The position numbers were made by a program, and so were the translations under genes. A stretch of DNA of 64,000 nucleotides from NCBI GenBank assembly GCA_936450465.1, contig OW388290.1, positions 23,487,457 through 23,551,456 of the forward strand. The letters run 5' to 3'. The notes under the pieces are model-generated. The model searched no databases, was not told the DNA's origin, and was given only the letters and a program-made list of their open reading frames with translations. Source of the DNA: Gibbula magus (lineage: Eukaryota; Mollusca; Gastropoda; Trochida; Trochidae). Below, in pieces: positions 1 to 11,074 of this stretch. Every line of letters starts with the position of its first letter. The stretch's first letter is position 1.

Positions 1-378
1 ACCTGGATTTGGATGATACATATATAGAACATCATACTTGTGCATTTGGATCGTTTGTATTGAACGAGAAGATGTCATGGAAGCGGAGGAACAACGAGTT
101 CGAAGTTTTGTATAGCATGACGTTGGGGGTATAGATTAGCCAAAAGGTTATGTTACTGAAATTCACACAGTGGAGTTTCAATCATTAATGGTATGACGTA
201 TACAACAAGGTAATTCACTGGGAGCGAGAGCTCATGGATCGATACAGAGTATCATTACGTGACTGAATGTCATAATAGTCAGAAAAGCATACGCCCGCAG
301 AAGGTCGATGCTGAAATCTTCAGTGGTTATATTTCAAATGATGTCAAATATATATGCATGTAAACTGCCAGGCACAAT

Positions 379-620
379 ACTTTTCACACCTCATTTGGTT
401 CGATTTATTCAATATTTTAATAGAAATAAGATTCATTTGATTATGCCATGATACAACACTACTTATCTGCAGTTATTTGAATGAATGTAATGGTGATTGG
501 TTAGTTTGTTTAATGTAGACAGGGGTTAGGAATTAAATTTGCACCAACAGGACACCTACCATGTTTAAAATGTTGTAAATGTGTACAGAATGAGGCACAT
601 TTATTGATTTCAAATAGAAT
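379..620 (+). repeat. Dispersed repeat, copy 1 (partner at 6181-6435)
   Basis: This stretch aligns over about 250 bp with 6181-6435 in the same orientation. The best block is a run around ATGTTTAAAATGTTGTAAAT followed by a GCACATTTATT tail. The copies differ by many substitutions and small indels, so the duplication is old. No coding capacity and no clear termini are seen. Confidence 0.7.
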
Positions 621-1445
621 ATGCCTTATATGTCGATGAACAGTTGTCATTTATCCAAATTCATATTTGAAGAATTTTTAAATTTAAAATTCTTTTTTTT
701 TTTAAATATTTAAAAACGACATAGAAGTATTCTTTGACTGATGACTGACGACGTCGAAAACTCTAAATACTTGTAATGAATATCATACATATGATAACAG
801 CAACTAATTTAAGGTGTATACTTTCTTTTTGTCATGTAGTTTAAATGCGGTTACAATAAACTCAAATGGCACTTTTAGTGAAGGAGCGTATGTACGATTG
901 ATATGTGTCGTGTGATCAGTGTGTATCTATAATGCTGTGACGTATAAGTGAACATTTCAAACGTGTCCTGAATACTAAACAGATACTCACAGTCCTGTTC
1001 GATAATGATTACACCAGTTCCTCGATAGAAATCAAAGTTCGATCGATTTTAATATTTACTTTTGATTATTGGTCAAAACCAAAATAACACAGTAATTGCT
1101 TCTATGAAAATAGTTCCAAAGATAGATAATCGATTTTTATATTCCACAGACCATAAAGGTACGTTAAATACAGAAGGGAATAACGGGCACCTGCTAACGT
1201 ATTTTAGCTTTACTCTGGTCGTACAACACATGGCAATACCAATGTATATGCGTCTGATCATAAATTAGAAATCGTGACATTGCTTAGAGAATATAATTCA
1301 TCTTGAATATATTAATTATATAATCTATATTTATTATTTGATAATGCTAGTAATATATTGCATATCTATAACGCCATGCTCAGAAAATCTCTATTACCAA
1401 AGTCTTAAGTAAAGTTAATATCATTAACGAGTATTATTGAGGCTA

Positions 1446-1561
1446 GGTTTACTTCATCCTCGATAATCCAGCGCTATTGTTCCGATAAATCTACACACAA
1501 GTGCGCTTGTGTGTAGATTTATCGGAACAATAGCGCTGGATTATCGAGGATGGGTTTACTT
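1446..1561. mobile_element. 98-bp perfect foldback flanked by 9-bp direct repeats
   Basis: Arms at 1455-1501 and 1506-1552 are exact reverse complements over 47 bp, around a 4-nt loop TGCG. The palindrome is bounded on both sides by the same nonamer GGTTTACTT (1446-1454 and 1553-1561), which looks like a target-site duplication. A 9-bp duplication is typical of Mutator-like transposons, so a MULE-type or Foldback-type MITE is the likeliest reading. Arm identity without a single mismatch suggests a recent origin. Confidence 0.8.
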
Positions 1562-1763
1562 AGACTGCTCTTACCCTGGTGTAAGAACATTGCCATTCCA
1601 TTTAATTTTCAACTCTCTTGGAAGAATACAACCATAGATAAAATGTTGATACGCTTGGTAAACATTCAACATGACTTCACTTCAAACCCAGGTACCCATT
1701 TGTACTGCTGGGTGAACAGAGGGAGAAGAGTCACTTTCAAGAGTAACCAAGTATTGTACCTGA

Positions 1764-1904
1764 TGTAGCCCACAGGCCAAGTTTAGCGCAACTATATGTT
1801 CCGCAACAGAGATAAACGACCAGCATTCGTTCGCACATAGGGAAAACTGGTTGTTCATCTCTGTTGCGGAACATAGTTGCGTGAAACTTGGCCTGTGTGT
1901 AGCC
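1764..1904. mobile_element. Second foldback, arms about 50 bp, 7-bp direct repeats
   Basis: The left arm begins CACAGGCCAAGTTT at 1771 and its near reverse complement ends at 1897. The arms differ by a few substitutions and one 2-bp indel, around a loop of about 25 nt. The heptamer TGTAGCC lies immediately outside both ends (1764-1770 and 1898-1904), consistent with a target duplication. The arm sequence is unrelated to the foldback 200 bp upstream. Confidence 0.7.
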
Positions 1905-3273
1905 ATATGCAAGTCGCCCATCCAGCCGAACGGCGCCAATTGTTGCTGAGCTTCACTTAGAGTACTTAAATGCAGGTTATGAGTTATAAGCACCATGATA
2001 TAAGTCATAATGATAATAAATTCGGTAATTAAAAGAAGTAAAATCACTGCAGTACAGATATACAGACAAAGGAACCCTGATATTAATATCCGCCAATTTA
2101 GGACGTATATTAAAATTATATCATAATTTAAGTCCTTGCTTCAATAAACATAGGGGCGAAATATTTTGAAAACAAAAATTCAATTTTACATTGGCTAGGC
2201 CTAAAGTAGTTATACGACTATTTAGACTAAAACCTTTTGGCAATCGACCCAGTTCGATAATTTGGAAGTTGGTTCAATAAGTACCGGATCTACGGCTTTG
2301 TTGACTTGCAATGTTTTCTTGATTGTTCAGTTCCTTTTCAGGTCAGGTAGTAGCAGACCCTTAACGGAATATCGATTGTGCTGATTGCCGATAATCGATG
2401 TCATGAATATTAAACTAACCGCAGAAACAAACGATACCAATAAAAGGAATCTTCTACAACATACGTCTTTCCGTCTTGCCACCCACCCGATGTATGGCGA
2501 TGACTGCAGGAATACTGTCTGACTCCAGAAACTGTCATCAAGACCCCTTAGTTTTTAAACAGCCTAGGCAAGTCTACAACAAGACTGCAAAGCTCAGTTT
2601 AAGGTCCAAATGTGAGACTGTACCCAGACACAAGCAATACATATTTTCCTGTCACGCATTTTTAGATTTGTATTCACATGGTTTATACCCATATCGTCGT
2701 ATGAATACATAGACGTGAATCCAGGGCATAATTAAAGAATACGATTGTTCAACCAAAGTAACGTATGATAGACCTGCATATACTCTTGGGGGAAAGCTTT
2801 ACAATCTATTTCGAATATGGCGTCATGTGTCAATGAAATGAATGTGGGCACAATATGAATAGAATTTTTACATTTTATTTAGGTTTATTTTTCAGGCGAA
2901 ACGATGCTTTGAAATAATAGCTTTCAATCTGTTTAAACCGCTGAAAATATGATATAATTCTTACATTTTCTGATTTTCATAGTAACATTTTCAACACATA
3001 AGTCATGCAACTTGCTGATGAATGTGATGTAGGTGCAATCGTAGACAACCTTGATGAATAACCATTCGAATGTCATCTTTGTAGGATTCGTGCAAGTAAG
3101 TAACGAGAGTTGTGTGTGTGCCAGTAAGTTGCTTATGAATAATTCCGCAATTGCATGAAGACAATCATTCATAAGGAATATTTTTTCGCAACAGCAACGC
3201 AGCTATGAAAGACAATGCAGGTGTCACGAATCAGTTGGCATTGATAGATATTTGTTGCGGCAGAATAGTGAAG

Positions 3274-3448
3274 TACCGTATTTCCTCTAATAAGCGCCGG
3301 GTCTCCAATAAGCGCTGGGCCTCTAGAGGACACTATGGTACTTGAGAAAATACTTTGGGCCTCTAAAAAGCGCCGCGTCCCAAGGGAGTCGAGGTCAAAG
3401 GGTGCTGACAAAATGAGCCCCTTGGCTCTTATTCGAGGAAATATGGTA
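3274..3448. mobile_element. MITE with TACCGTATTTCCTC inverted ends
   Basis: The left end TACCGTATTTCCTCTAATAA matches the reverse complement of the right end (TACCATATTTCCTCGAATAA) with three mismatches. The interior is GC-richer than its surroundings and contains repeated AAGCGC motifs. No flanking duplication is evident. It is a non-autonomous DNA-transposon-like element. Confidence 0.65.
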
Positions 3449-3699
3449 CATGGAGTGGGCGACTTTTGGTGTCTGCAGCACGGTCAGTATTAATCAAATA
3501 TAACATACCAAGAGCAATAAGACAAAGGTGGCTATATCTTTATCAACAAGGTTGATATACTTGATATCTGAAGACGCTAGGGTTATTAATGTTATTATAC
3601 GCCCCAAAACCTTTCTCCATTGGTTTTCAATAAAAAAAAAATATATATAAACGTCTATGAACACAGTCTTACCATTACCCTTTCAGTCAAGCCATGTTG

Positions 3700-4170
3700 T
3701 AGCATGTGACGTCATACAATTTGTGATTTCATCGACCAAAATATTGACGTCATAGCATTATGAGTGATGCAACTGAGGGATTAAAAGCACCGTGATGTCA
3801 TATATATTACCCATATGGTTGGAAATAACCGCGTTAATATTTTCGATACGAGCACATGTGCACATATCACGTTTGCCTAGCAACCATTGTTTCAGCGCGA
3901 TTACCGTCTGTGACGTCATAAAACAATTGTTCGTGACGTCACTGTAGCTTGTCATCGCAGTAGGAGTGTGCTGTTTTCTGGCTATTTTTACACGATTCAA
4001 ATGGCATAGATTTGGTAATAAAGAAATTATTACACTCGAAAGTGTGCCATATGACTTTTACGAAACTATGTATAACCCTTGCTCGCGCTCGGACAATAAA
4101 AACATTCACACTCGTTTTGTAAACGTTATATGACACACTTCCTCGGGTAATAATCTCTATATTTATCATC
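3700..4170 (+). repeat. MITE-like repeat with four CRE palindromes (copy A)
   Basis: Positions 3807-4060 are homologous to 53400-53635 in the same orientation (shared blocks include TTACCCATATGGTTG and CGTTTGCCTAGCAACCAT). The segment and its left edge carry four exact TGACGTCA octamers at 3707, 3745, 3911 and 3934. A partly complementary pair of arms lies at about 4024-4070 and 4110-4165. No ORF. Likely a non-autonomous dispersed element. Confidence 0.7.
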
Positions 4171-4737
4171 CAACACTGGGCCCCACTGTAGATATTGCTT
4201 GTATAAGATCAAGCGGTATTTACATCTACAAATCGTCACAATATTATTATTACATCATTAGCAAAGGACATCACATCATCGAGAGCACTGCTGACAAAGC
4301 TATGATGTCTGAAAGTTGATGATGTCACCAAATTATGATCTCATAATGCTGATCGATGACGTCGCAATGCTATGACCTCATTGAGATCACTGATGAAGAA
4401 GCTTTGTGGCAGTTTTGTGTTCATTCTTTGCATATAATTGTTGAAGAATATTTTATAAATATAAGATACCTACGGCAATAAAACACAGGCGGTCAATGGG
4501 ACCGACAGCGTGCTTTATGAGACAATAAAACATGCTCGTGGCTTAGCACGTCAATTAGAGTGTCCCTTATTAGCAAATGTCGTCATATTTTACGTCACTT
4601 TGATTGTTCAATTGCTAATGAATGTGTCCTACGACGGGAGGCATTAATATTTTCCAAATATAGTTCATACAAATAACATTTTATCTCCACGGATTTTATA
4701 TAAAAGCGAGTAAGTGTTTAAGGGCATCTCATATATA

Positions 4738-4880
4738 AGAAATAGAAAACTCGTTGTGCTTTATCGTAGAATAAAACATAGCAGCGAGCATAAAACACTC
4801 AGGGCTGCGCCATTCGTGTTTTATGCTCCCTGATATGTTTTATTCAACGATAACTCGATCCATCTCGTCTTCTATTTCTT
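4738..4880. repeat. Foldback with conserved loop (partner at 63749-63903)
   Basis: Arms of about 60 bp at 4738-4798 and 4816-4880 are imperfect reverse complements that share GAATAAAACATA and GAGCATAAAACAC. The loop at 4796-4818 contains GGGCTGCGCCATTCGTG, which is nearly the same as the loop of the foldback at the right edge of the window although the arms differ. Confidence 0.65.
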
Positions 4881-5073
4881 AAATAAACTCTAACCCAAGT
4901 GTCTTCTGATATCAAATAGATATCAACACTCGTTGAAAACGATTATGTTTGTATTACACGGCACTGTTTTAATTACCAAAAAATCGAAAGTTTAATTGTG
5001 TACATACATTTAATGGTAATATAGAATACAGATAGGTCCTAAACGTTTAATTTATTTTATTATTATATTCTAG

Positions 5074-5256
5074 AAGTATGTGATATGTATAATACTACGA
5101 TATGTGCCACGAGACCACCCACCCATATTATTGGCGTCTTGGAACTCCAACGAGAACCAAGCAGTCCAGGGGAAGCTACTCTGGTTGAAGTTCTGTCCAG
5201 GACTCTGCATGAATACGACGGCGAGTTTACAACGCTGTTAATTATCGATCAAATTT
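5074..5256 (+). CDS. Possible exon of unrecognised gene
   Basis: A 183-bp open segment is preceded by an acceptor-like TATATTCTAG and followed by a strong donor GTAAGA. In one frame it reads as about 60 residues of protein-like composition, including THIIGVLELQ and EATLVEVLSRTLHEYDGEF. I do not recognise the family, and no partner exons were found nearby, so this may be an orphan, a remnant or a chance open frame. Confidence 0.3.
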
Positions 5257-5313
5257 GTAAGAAATCGCGCACTTTTCTTTATAGATCACTGTGTTTAATT
5301 TATTTAAAATAAC

Positions 5314-5652
5314 ATGATTCTCAAGAAGAAAAGAGAAAATCAAGGAAAACACATACCAAATATGAGCCTGACCCGATTTTAAGTTTAAACTATATAATAT
5401 TTCTTGAAGTATTAATCTGATCATTTGAAATAAATATATTGTGTCAACAATTTTTTTTATAAAAATGTTGAGGCCAGCCAACTGGATATTTTAAATTCTC
5501 AATCGAGAAAATAAAAACTTCCATACCAAATATGACAATCACCAGATGTCAAATTGTAAGCAATATGTGTATTAGCCTACCCTGATCATTTGAAATAATT
5601 ATATCGTTTCTAAATTTGTTTATATAAATGTCAGTCATCTGGATATTTTAAC
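5314..5652 (+). repeat. Diverged tandem duplication, unit about 160-180 bp
   Basis: Two adjacent copies (about 5314-5494 and 5497-5652) share ATACCAAATATGA, CTGATCATTTGAAATAA and CTGGATATTTTAA blocks in the same order. They are well diverged. No function is apparent. Confidence 0.55.
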
Positions 5653-6180
5653 ACTTGATGCATTGTCGGCAAACGTCCTTATTTCTTTTATTTCTTTAAA
5701 TGAGCTCGAAATTGATAAGAACGAGAAGGGAAACAGGAACATGTATTTTTATATCTCAATATTAGCTAAAAATAACAGTATATTAGTTGAATATGAACAA
5801 GTATTGGTTTGGAAGACATAGTATAATGTCAGCTTAACTAAATTATCAATTTAATTACTGAAAAGGCATTTCTTTAAAAGACTTATCGAAACAATATTAT
5901 TTTATTTATTTAATCATTTTTAAATGTCCCCACCAACATTATATATGTAAAATATAGGATCAAGATAGACGTTGCTATTGAACCTAAAGTATTAATCCGT
6001 GGCAAACATAAACAAAACAATATGAATGTTTAAAAGGTTTTTTTTTAAAGTAACACCGAATAAATAGGGCATTCTTTCATATAAATGCTGTCTGAGTGCT
6101 TGCATCTGATTGTTGGCAAGGCAGATTTATTGTATATACAAGGTTGACCAAACCCAAAATATAAACTCACGGGCAAACGA

Positions 6181-6435
6181 AAGTACTCACCTCAGTTGGT
6201 TTCGATTAATTCATTATTTAAAAGAAGTCAGATGCATTGACTATGGCACAATACAATAATACTTATATGCAGTAGGTTGAATGAAATAATTGGTGACTGT
6301 GGTTAAATGTTAGTTAAATATTTTTGATTAATTTAGACAGTGGTAAGAACTGAAATTTACCCCAACATGATCTATCATGTTTAAAATGTTGTAAATGTGT
6401 GCAGAATCAGGCACATTTATTAATTTTCACATATA
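6181..6435 (+). repeat. Dispersed repeat, copy 2 (partner at 379-620)
   Basis: Direct-orientation diverged copy of the segment at 379-620, sharing the ATGTTTAAAATGTTGTAAAT block. It lies about 300 bp from the tRNA-Ser gene. The family is unknown. Confidence 0.7.
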
Positions 6436-6718
6436 ATGACAAAGAAAAGTTGACAACGTGTACTTGAGAACACAGGGGCGTGTATCGCTTAGAAATAGCG
6501 TTTGAAACCACTGTGCTTGAGAAGTGATAAAAAGATCCTTGTCGTCAAAATTGTACAACAATGTTATTCATCTATATATTTGATGTTTAAATTTTTCAAT
6601 ATTACTACTTCCTAACCATTACATTGTGTTACATTGTTTTCATAGAATTAACGTATATATTTATTTCAATGTACAATGTAAAACATTACAAAATATTATA
6701 AATATTATATTTCTTAAG

Positions 6719-6723
6719 AAAAA
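6719..6723 (-). terminator. Pol III T-run terminator of tRNA-Ser
   Basis: On the minus strand a run of five T follows 4 nt after the tRNA discriminator base. This is the usual RNA polymerase III termination signal. Confidence 0.75.
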
Positions 6724-6727
6724 CATA

Positions 6728-6809
6728 CGCTGCGAACAGGATTCGAACCTGCGCGGGAATAACCCATTGGATTTCAAGTCCAACGCCTTAACCACTCGGC
6801 CATCGCAGC
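6728..6809 (-). tRNA. tRNA-Ser (anticodon UGA)
   Basis: Read on the minus strand, the segment begins GCTGCGATGGCCGAGTGG and folds as a class II tRNA. The 7-bp acceptor stem GCTGCGA/TCGCAGC is fully paired, the discriminator is G, and the A box is intact. The anticodon loop reads ACTTGAAAT with anticodon TGA. A long variable arm is present and the B box is GGTTCGAATCC. The 82-nt length and long variable arm fit serine tRNA. No intron and no disabling change are seen, so it is probably functional and transcribed by RNA polymerase III away from WDFY3. Confidence 0.93.
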
Positions 6810-8891
6810 TGCCGAAGACAAGCGATCAAAAACCTGTTCAGTATCTTTAGTCCAAAAATGCCAGCCCTAATCCAAAGATAAAAATTATTGATATTCTTGT
6901 GCTGCTTTACGAATGTTACTACTTGCTATCGTTATATGTTATCATATACATTACATATTCCATACCTACATTACAAAGCGAAAGATGTATAAATACTACT
7001 TCGAAAAGCAAGGTGCTCGTTGAAGACGAAGCCCAGTTCCAACCAAGTTATCGGCCCCTGGGTCATGTTTCCACCGCTAGGGTGCATTTATTTTTAGCCG
7101 TGCAGGTTGTCAAGTTCAGTACATATTACCTCACTCCAGCAAAACCATAGCATGACAATGTGACACTAAACATATGGACCTATTTAAAAATTCGGCAATA
7201 CTTTATACCCCATTCTTTGTTGTAGATTCAAAGTTAAATTTATAAGATTTTCCTGACATCTACAATTTCGTTTCTTTGAAATATGTTGCATTTTAAACCT
7301 TGACAAAAAATGTATGTAATAAATAATAAATTATTAACATTCCACCAGACCTATATAAAACATTATAAGCTTTGAATTATTTAAATTTTCATATTTATAT
7401 AGATAACATAAATATTTTATGTTTTACGTTATTTTAATCCCTGACACAAATGTAATAAATAGTAGGCCCTAAATCAATAATAGTTTAGTATACAATTTAT
7501 ATAACATTTTAAGTTTTGAATTAATGATATTTTCATATTTTATATAAATGATATAAATATTTGGTATTTTGGTTCCGTTTATGACAGGTTCTTTCAGGAA
7601 AATAATTAGTGTCCCAGAACAAGATCAAAGCCTTGTGACAATTTTATAATTAATCAATAACATGGTGTTGACATTTTATAACAAGAACTAAGAATCTATT
7701 GCTATTTGGAACGCTACTAGAATAAGACAAAGCTACCCATCCCTTATCCGTTGTCTGGATCAGACTTTATGATCCACGTGATTCTTATGTCGTTAGAGAA
7801 AGCAAAAGGCAGCGTTATTGGCCTAATGGGGTTTGAGATATAGTGGTTGTGCTTGCCACTTTAAAATATCGCATTACCGCAAGTTTCCCTTTACGCAGTT
7901 TTTTGTCTGTTTACCTAGGCCTTTACTGTTGAATTCATAAAATCGGGTCATAAGGCAATGTAAATTTGAATTTTTAAAACATTTTTTTTATAGGTTGGCT
8001 TTATATTCACAAAATACATTTATCTCACCCTAAAATATGGATTTATTTCAAAACATGAGCAAATGAATTAATATAATGTATTTTAATCACTTGTTATAAA
8101 TGTGTAGGCCTACGTACCAGATCTATTTAAAATTTCAAATGTTGATCATGAATCTATAAAAAAAAATATGCAGTGATCTATTTGTACTCCTTGTTTACTG
8201 ACATCATCTTAACAAAAATATATTTAAAATGGTTTTGTTAAAACGTTATGAATTATTTGAAGGCGTTATGCCTATATGAATACATATTTCAATATAATGT
8301 TAACATATATAAAAGCGTGGCGATAAAGCGTGACTGATTATTGATTCAACTATTCATCTTTAATGAAGTGACCTTTAAAGGCATTTTAATTCTTGGCATG
8401 ATTTGAGATAGGCCTATTATCCCTTTTCAAAAATTAACTTGATAGCATACAAATTATATTTAGTGCATTAAATTTTGTTATCTTTAGATAGATTAATTTT
8501 TACAGTTAATGCAAATGTTGAATAAGCATCCGGTATCGACGGCACTACACCTAATTCCTACTTCAAGCAGCTGATAGGATAATATTTCCATTAGAAGGAC
8601 ATTCCGCTTTCCTACGCTTAGAGTAGGAAAATGCGGCAGTCTTTACGTCAGTCAGTTTCGATCCGTCTTACAGTGCACAGTAGGGGATGACCTTGGCGCT
8701 TTGTCAAGGGTCTTATTAATCGATATTGCATTTCTATTTTACATTATTCTAAGAATATTATTTTTAGTATTAGACAAATTAATTATATATGTCTATTTTT
8801 ACTATATTTGAGGCCATATACCAAGATGTTTATCAAGACAGAGCATTAGGCCTATTCCACTTTGATCCATACCGGCGGATGTGATCGCAGA

Positions 8892-8930
8892 GCGCCCTCT
8901 GTCGGAAGTAAACTGAACATGCGCGGAAGT
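8892..8930. promoter_or_regulatory. Candidate WDFY3 promoter: CTCF-like and two ETS-like motifs
   Basis: The minus strand reads CCGACAGAGGGCGC at 8892-8905, a close match to the bilaterian CTCF core. CGGAAGT, the ETS/GABP core, occurs at 8903-8909 and again at 8924-8930 next to a GCGC. This CpG-containing patch stands out in an AT-rich flank and lies upstream of a consensus donor at 9048. No TATA box was identified. Assignment as promoter is inference. Confidence 0.45.
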
Positions 8931-9047
8931 GAAAAATGGATGTCGTTCTAAAATCAAGAAAAAATGGCTAGAATTATGCTTTATTCACATAATGTGCAAT
9001 GGAATACCTATAGTTACGACACAGTGTTTTCCTCAAATGAAGTATAG
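8931..9047 (+). other. WDFY3: Putative non-coding first exon of WDFY3
   Basis: The first coding exon begins at a splice acceptor (10872-10873) only 12 nt before the ATG, so at least one upstream non-coding exon must exist. The best candidate ends at 9047, followed by GTAAGA, just downstream of the ETS/CTCF-like patch. The transcription start is not known. Short upstream ATGs would be included if transcription starts near 8930. Confidence 0.4.
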
Positions 9048-10873
9048 GTAAGAACTTTTTTGGAAAACATGATTATTGGGGATGTTTTTCAGGTGTATAC
9101 TTTGACAGTCAGCGTCATCGTCTGAATCATTGATGTTGTGTTGCATTTGAGGAGGCGGGGTCATTTCATTAAAATATTCAGAAATAAACAAATATATCAA
9201 CTCGACATACATGCAGATTCGTTGATATTTATCTTTGAAAGCGAAGCAAAACAATCATGCATGGGACCCATGCCATTTCCTGTAACTAGAACTAGCACTG
9301 TCTGATACGATAAACCTCTTTGATGGTCGCCCATTGGTTCCATAGTTTGGTAACATCAACGTTGATTGAATAAGGGTTTTTGATATTTTACTCTTTGTGT
9401 GTTGATATATGGTTATGTTGTAACCTTTTAATATTTATCAATTAAGCTGAGTGTTAGAGCCATACTTTGTATAAATATTTTAATGTATGAATGGAATTCC
9501 TTCCTGTCAACAGACTCAACACAAATGGTAACCAAATTAATGGATAGAAAATGGTATAGAATTTTATGAAATTAATCTGTTTAATTGTAACATTTCATGC
9601 ACATTGTCATTTACATACTTTTTTTTGCATAAATCCATAACAATTCGAAAGGTTTTATCAACAACACACCCATAATTAAAGGGGAGTTCTATCTGAGTAA
9701 TGAGCAATTTTGTTTATGTGCTTTATATGAACTGAAAAATACTGTATTTTTACTAATTTTACAACATTGTAATAATAAAACATATTTATTGTTAGAATAT
9801 TTACAAAGTAATAAATAATTTATGATTAGACTGATCAACAATGTCCCGTTATGCAGTAGTGATACTTGCCACACATGTGGTGTTGCTTTCAACAAACGCA
9901 GTGTTTCTTTCCACACTTAGCATTTTCAGTGTACAGCTGTGTTGGGTAAAGATACAAAGTGCCACAAATACAACATAAGTAAATGTAGAGAGTGTATTTA
10001 CTGCATTCATTGTTTCTTTTGGAAATTTTAAAAGATATTACATCATTTGTAGCAGGTGAAAGTTTTTAGAATGATGTTTATTGATCGAAACAGTGACAAA
10101 TTACTGAAAATTGACAAAAATCGTAACTAACAAGACATCATAAAACATTTTGCTCTCTCACATAGCAAATGTCAGAGGAAACCAAAATACTTCTACTACC
10201 ATCTACTAGTCCTTTCATCAGTCTCTTGAAATACTTTTAACATTTATATTCATCGTAAAATTGAAAATGTGTGATGTAGTCAAACTCTGACTGCGTATCT
10301 TTAGCCTACACTTGTTGACCTATGGAAATAGCAGAAATGGGTAGTCATCTAATTACGTTCAGTGTCAATCTATTTAGCATTTCTACTTAAAATTTCCACA
10401 TTAATGTTAATACTAAAAGCCTCAATTTCAATCTTGTGATATACATTTCACATGTGAAATATTTTACTCGTATACTTGGTCGGTTGTCTTTTATGTGCGT
10501 AGCTTTACCCGACAGCACAGTATGTATGTAGGAATGTCCTCTCCAATACCCAGATAGAACTTTAAATGAAACATTAAAATGGCTGATACAGAGAGGATTC
10601 TATGAGAATGCCATATAAACTACATGCAACGTCTGGGACCATTGTTGTGGATGACATCCATGAATTAAATTGTCAGTAGGACTTCCCCCCTCCAAACAAA
10701 AATTCTAGATCAGATCCTTTCCCGCATTTCATAGCAAATTAGTTAGAATCTCAGAGAAAAAAAAAAGATAAAATGTTAGTATTGAGGAATATTCACATGG
10801 ATTTATACTTTTGTTCAGGTACATTTTAATTTATAGTTATATTTGCATTTTACAAGTATGGTAATCTTTGCAG
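9048..10873 (+). other. Putative 5' UTR intron, no recognised content
   Basis: AT-rich sequence between the candidate non-coding exon and coding exon 1. No element, RNA gene or convincing open frame was seen. It ends in the acceptor ATCTTTGCAG. Confidence 0.4.
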
Positions 10874-10885
10874 GAAAACGGCATA

Positions 10886-11074
10886 ATGAGTTACTTAAAG
10901 AAGCTTGGAAGCAAGTTGTTGTCGGACAACAGCCGACAGTCCCACGTCCAGGACAATTCATTGGGACTCATGCACTTGCGGAAACTGTTTGCGGAATTCC
11001 GCCACCCGTCGGCCAAGGCAACACAGCGGGACCAAGAGGACAAACTGTATAATATGCTCCCTCTCTTCTGCAAG
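10886..11074 (+). CDS. WDFY3: WDFY3 coding exon 1 (residues 1-63)
   Basis: The exon starts at 10874 after ATCTTTGCAG; the ATG is at 10886. It encodes MSYLKKLGSKLL, then LGLMHLRKLFAEFRHP and the DKLYNMLPLFCK block, which aligns with the vertebrate N-terminus. That alignment supports this ATG. The donor is GTATGT, phase 0. Confidence 0.92.

Larger units (their letters stand above)
1..8869. other. Gene-poor AT-rich left flank
   Basis: No protein gene could be recognised here. The open frames are short and lack codon-like composition, apart from one exon-like segment at 5074-5256. The flank holds two foldbacks, several inverted-repeat elements, a diverged dispersed repeat pair, and one tRNA-Ser gene, listed separately. 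Between them (about 640-1440, 1910-3270, 5660-6180, 6830-8860) I see only AT-rich unique-looking sequence. Confidence 0.7.

Noticed and set aside
1682..2047. Minus-strand ORF of 121 codons
   Set aside because: It runs straight through the second foldback and has no recognisable domain or splice context.
2476..2712. 78-codon ORF
   Set aside because: No conservation signal, no splice signals and ordinary intergenic composition.
6899..7150. 83-codon ORF downstream of the tRNA
   Set aside because: Mostly AT-rich start with no domain. The later part has a CAG/GT but no matching acceptor, so there is not enough to call an exon.
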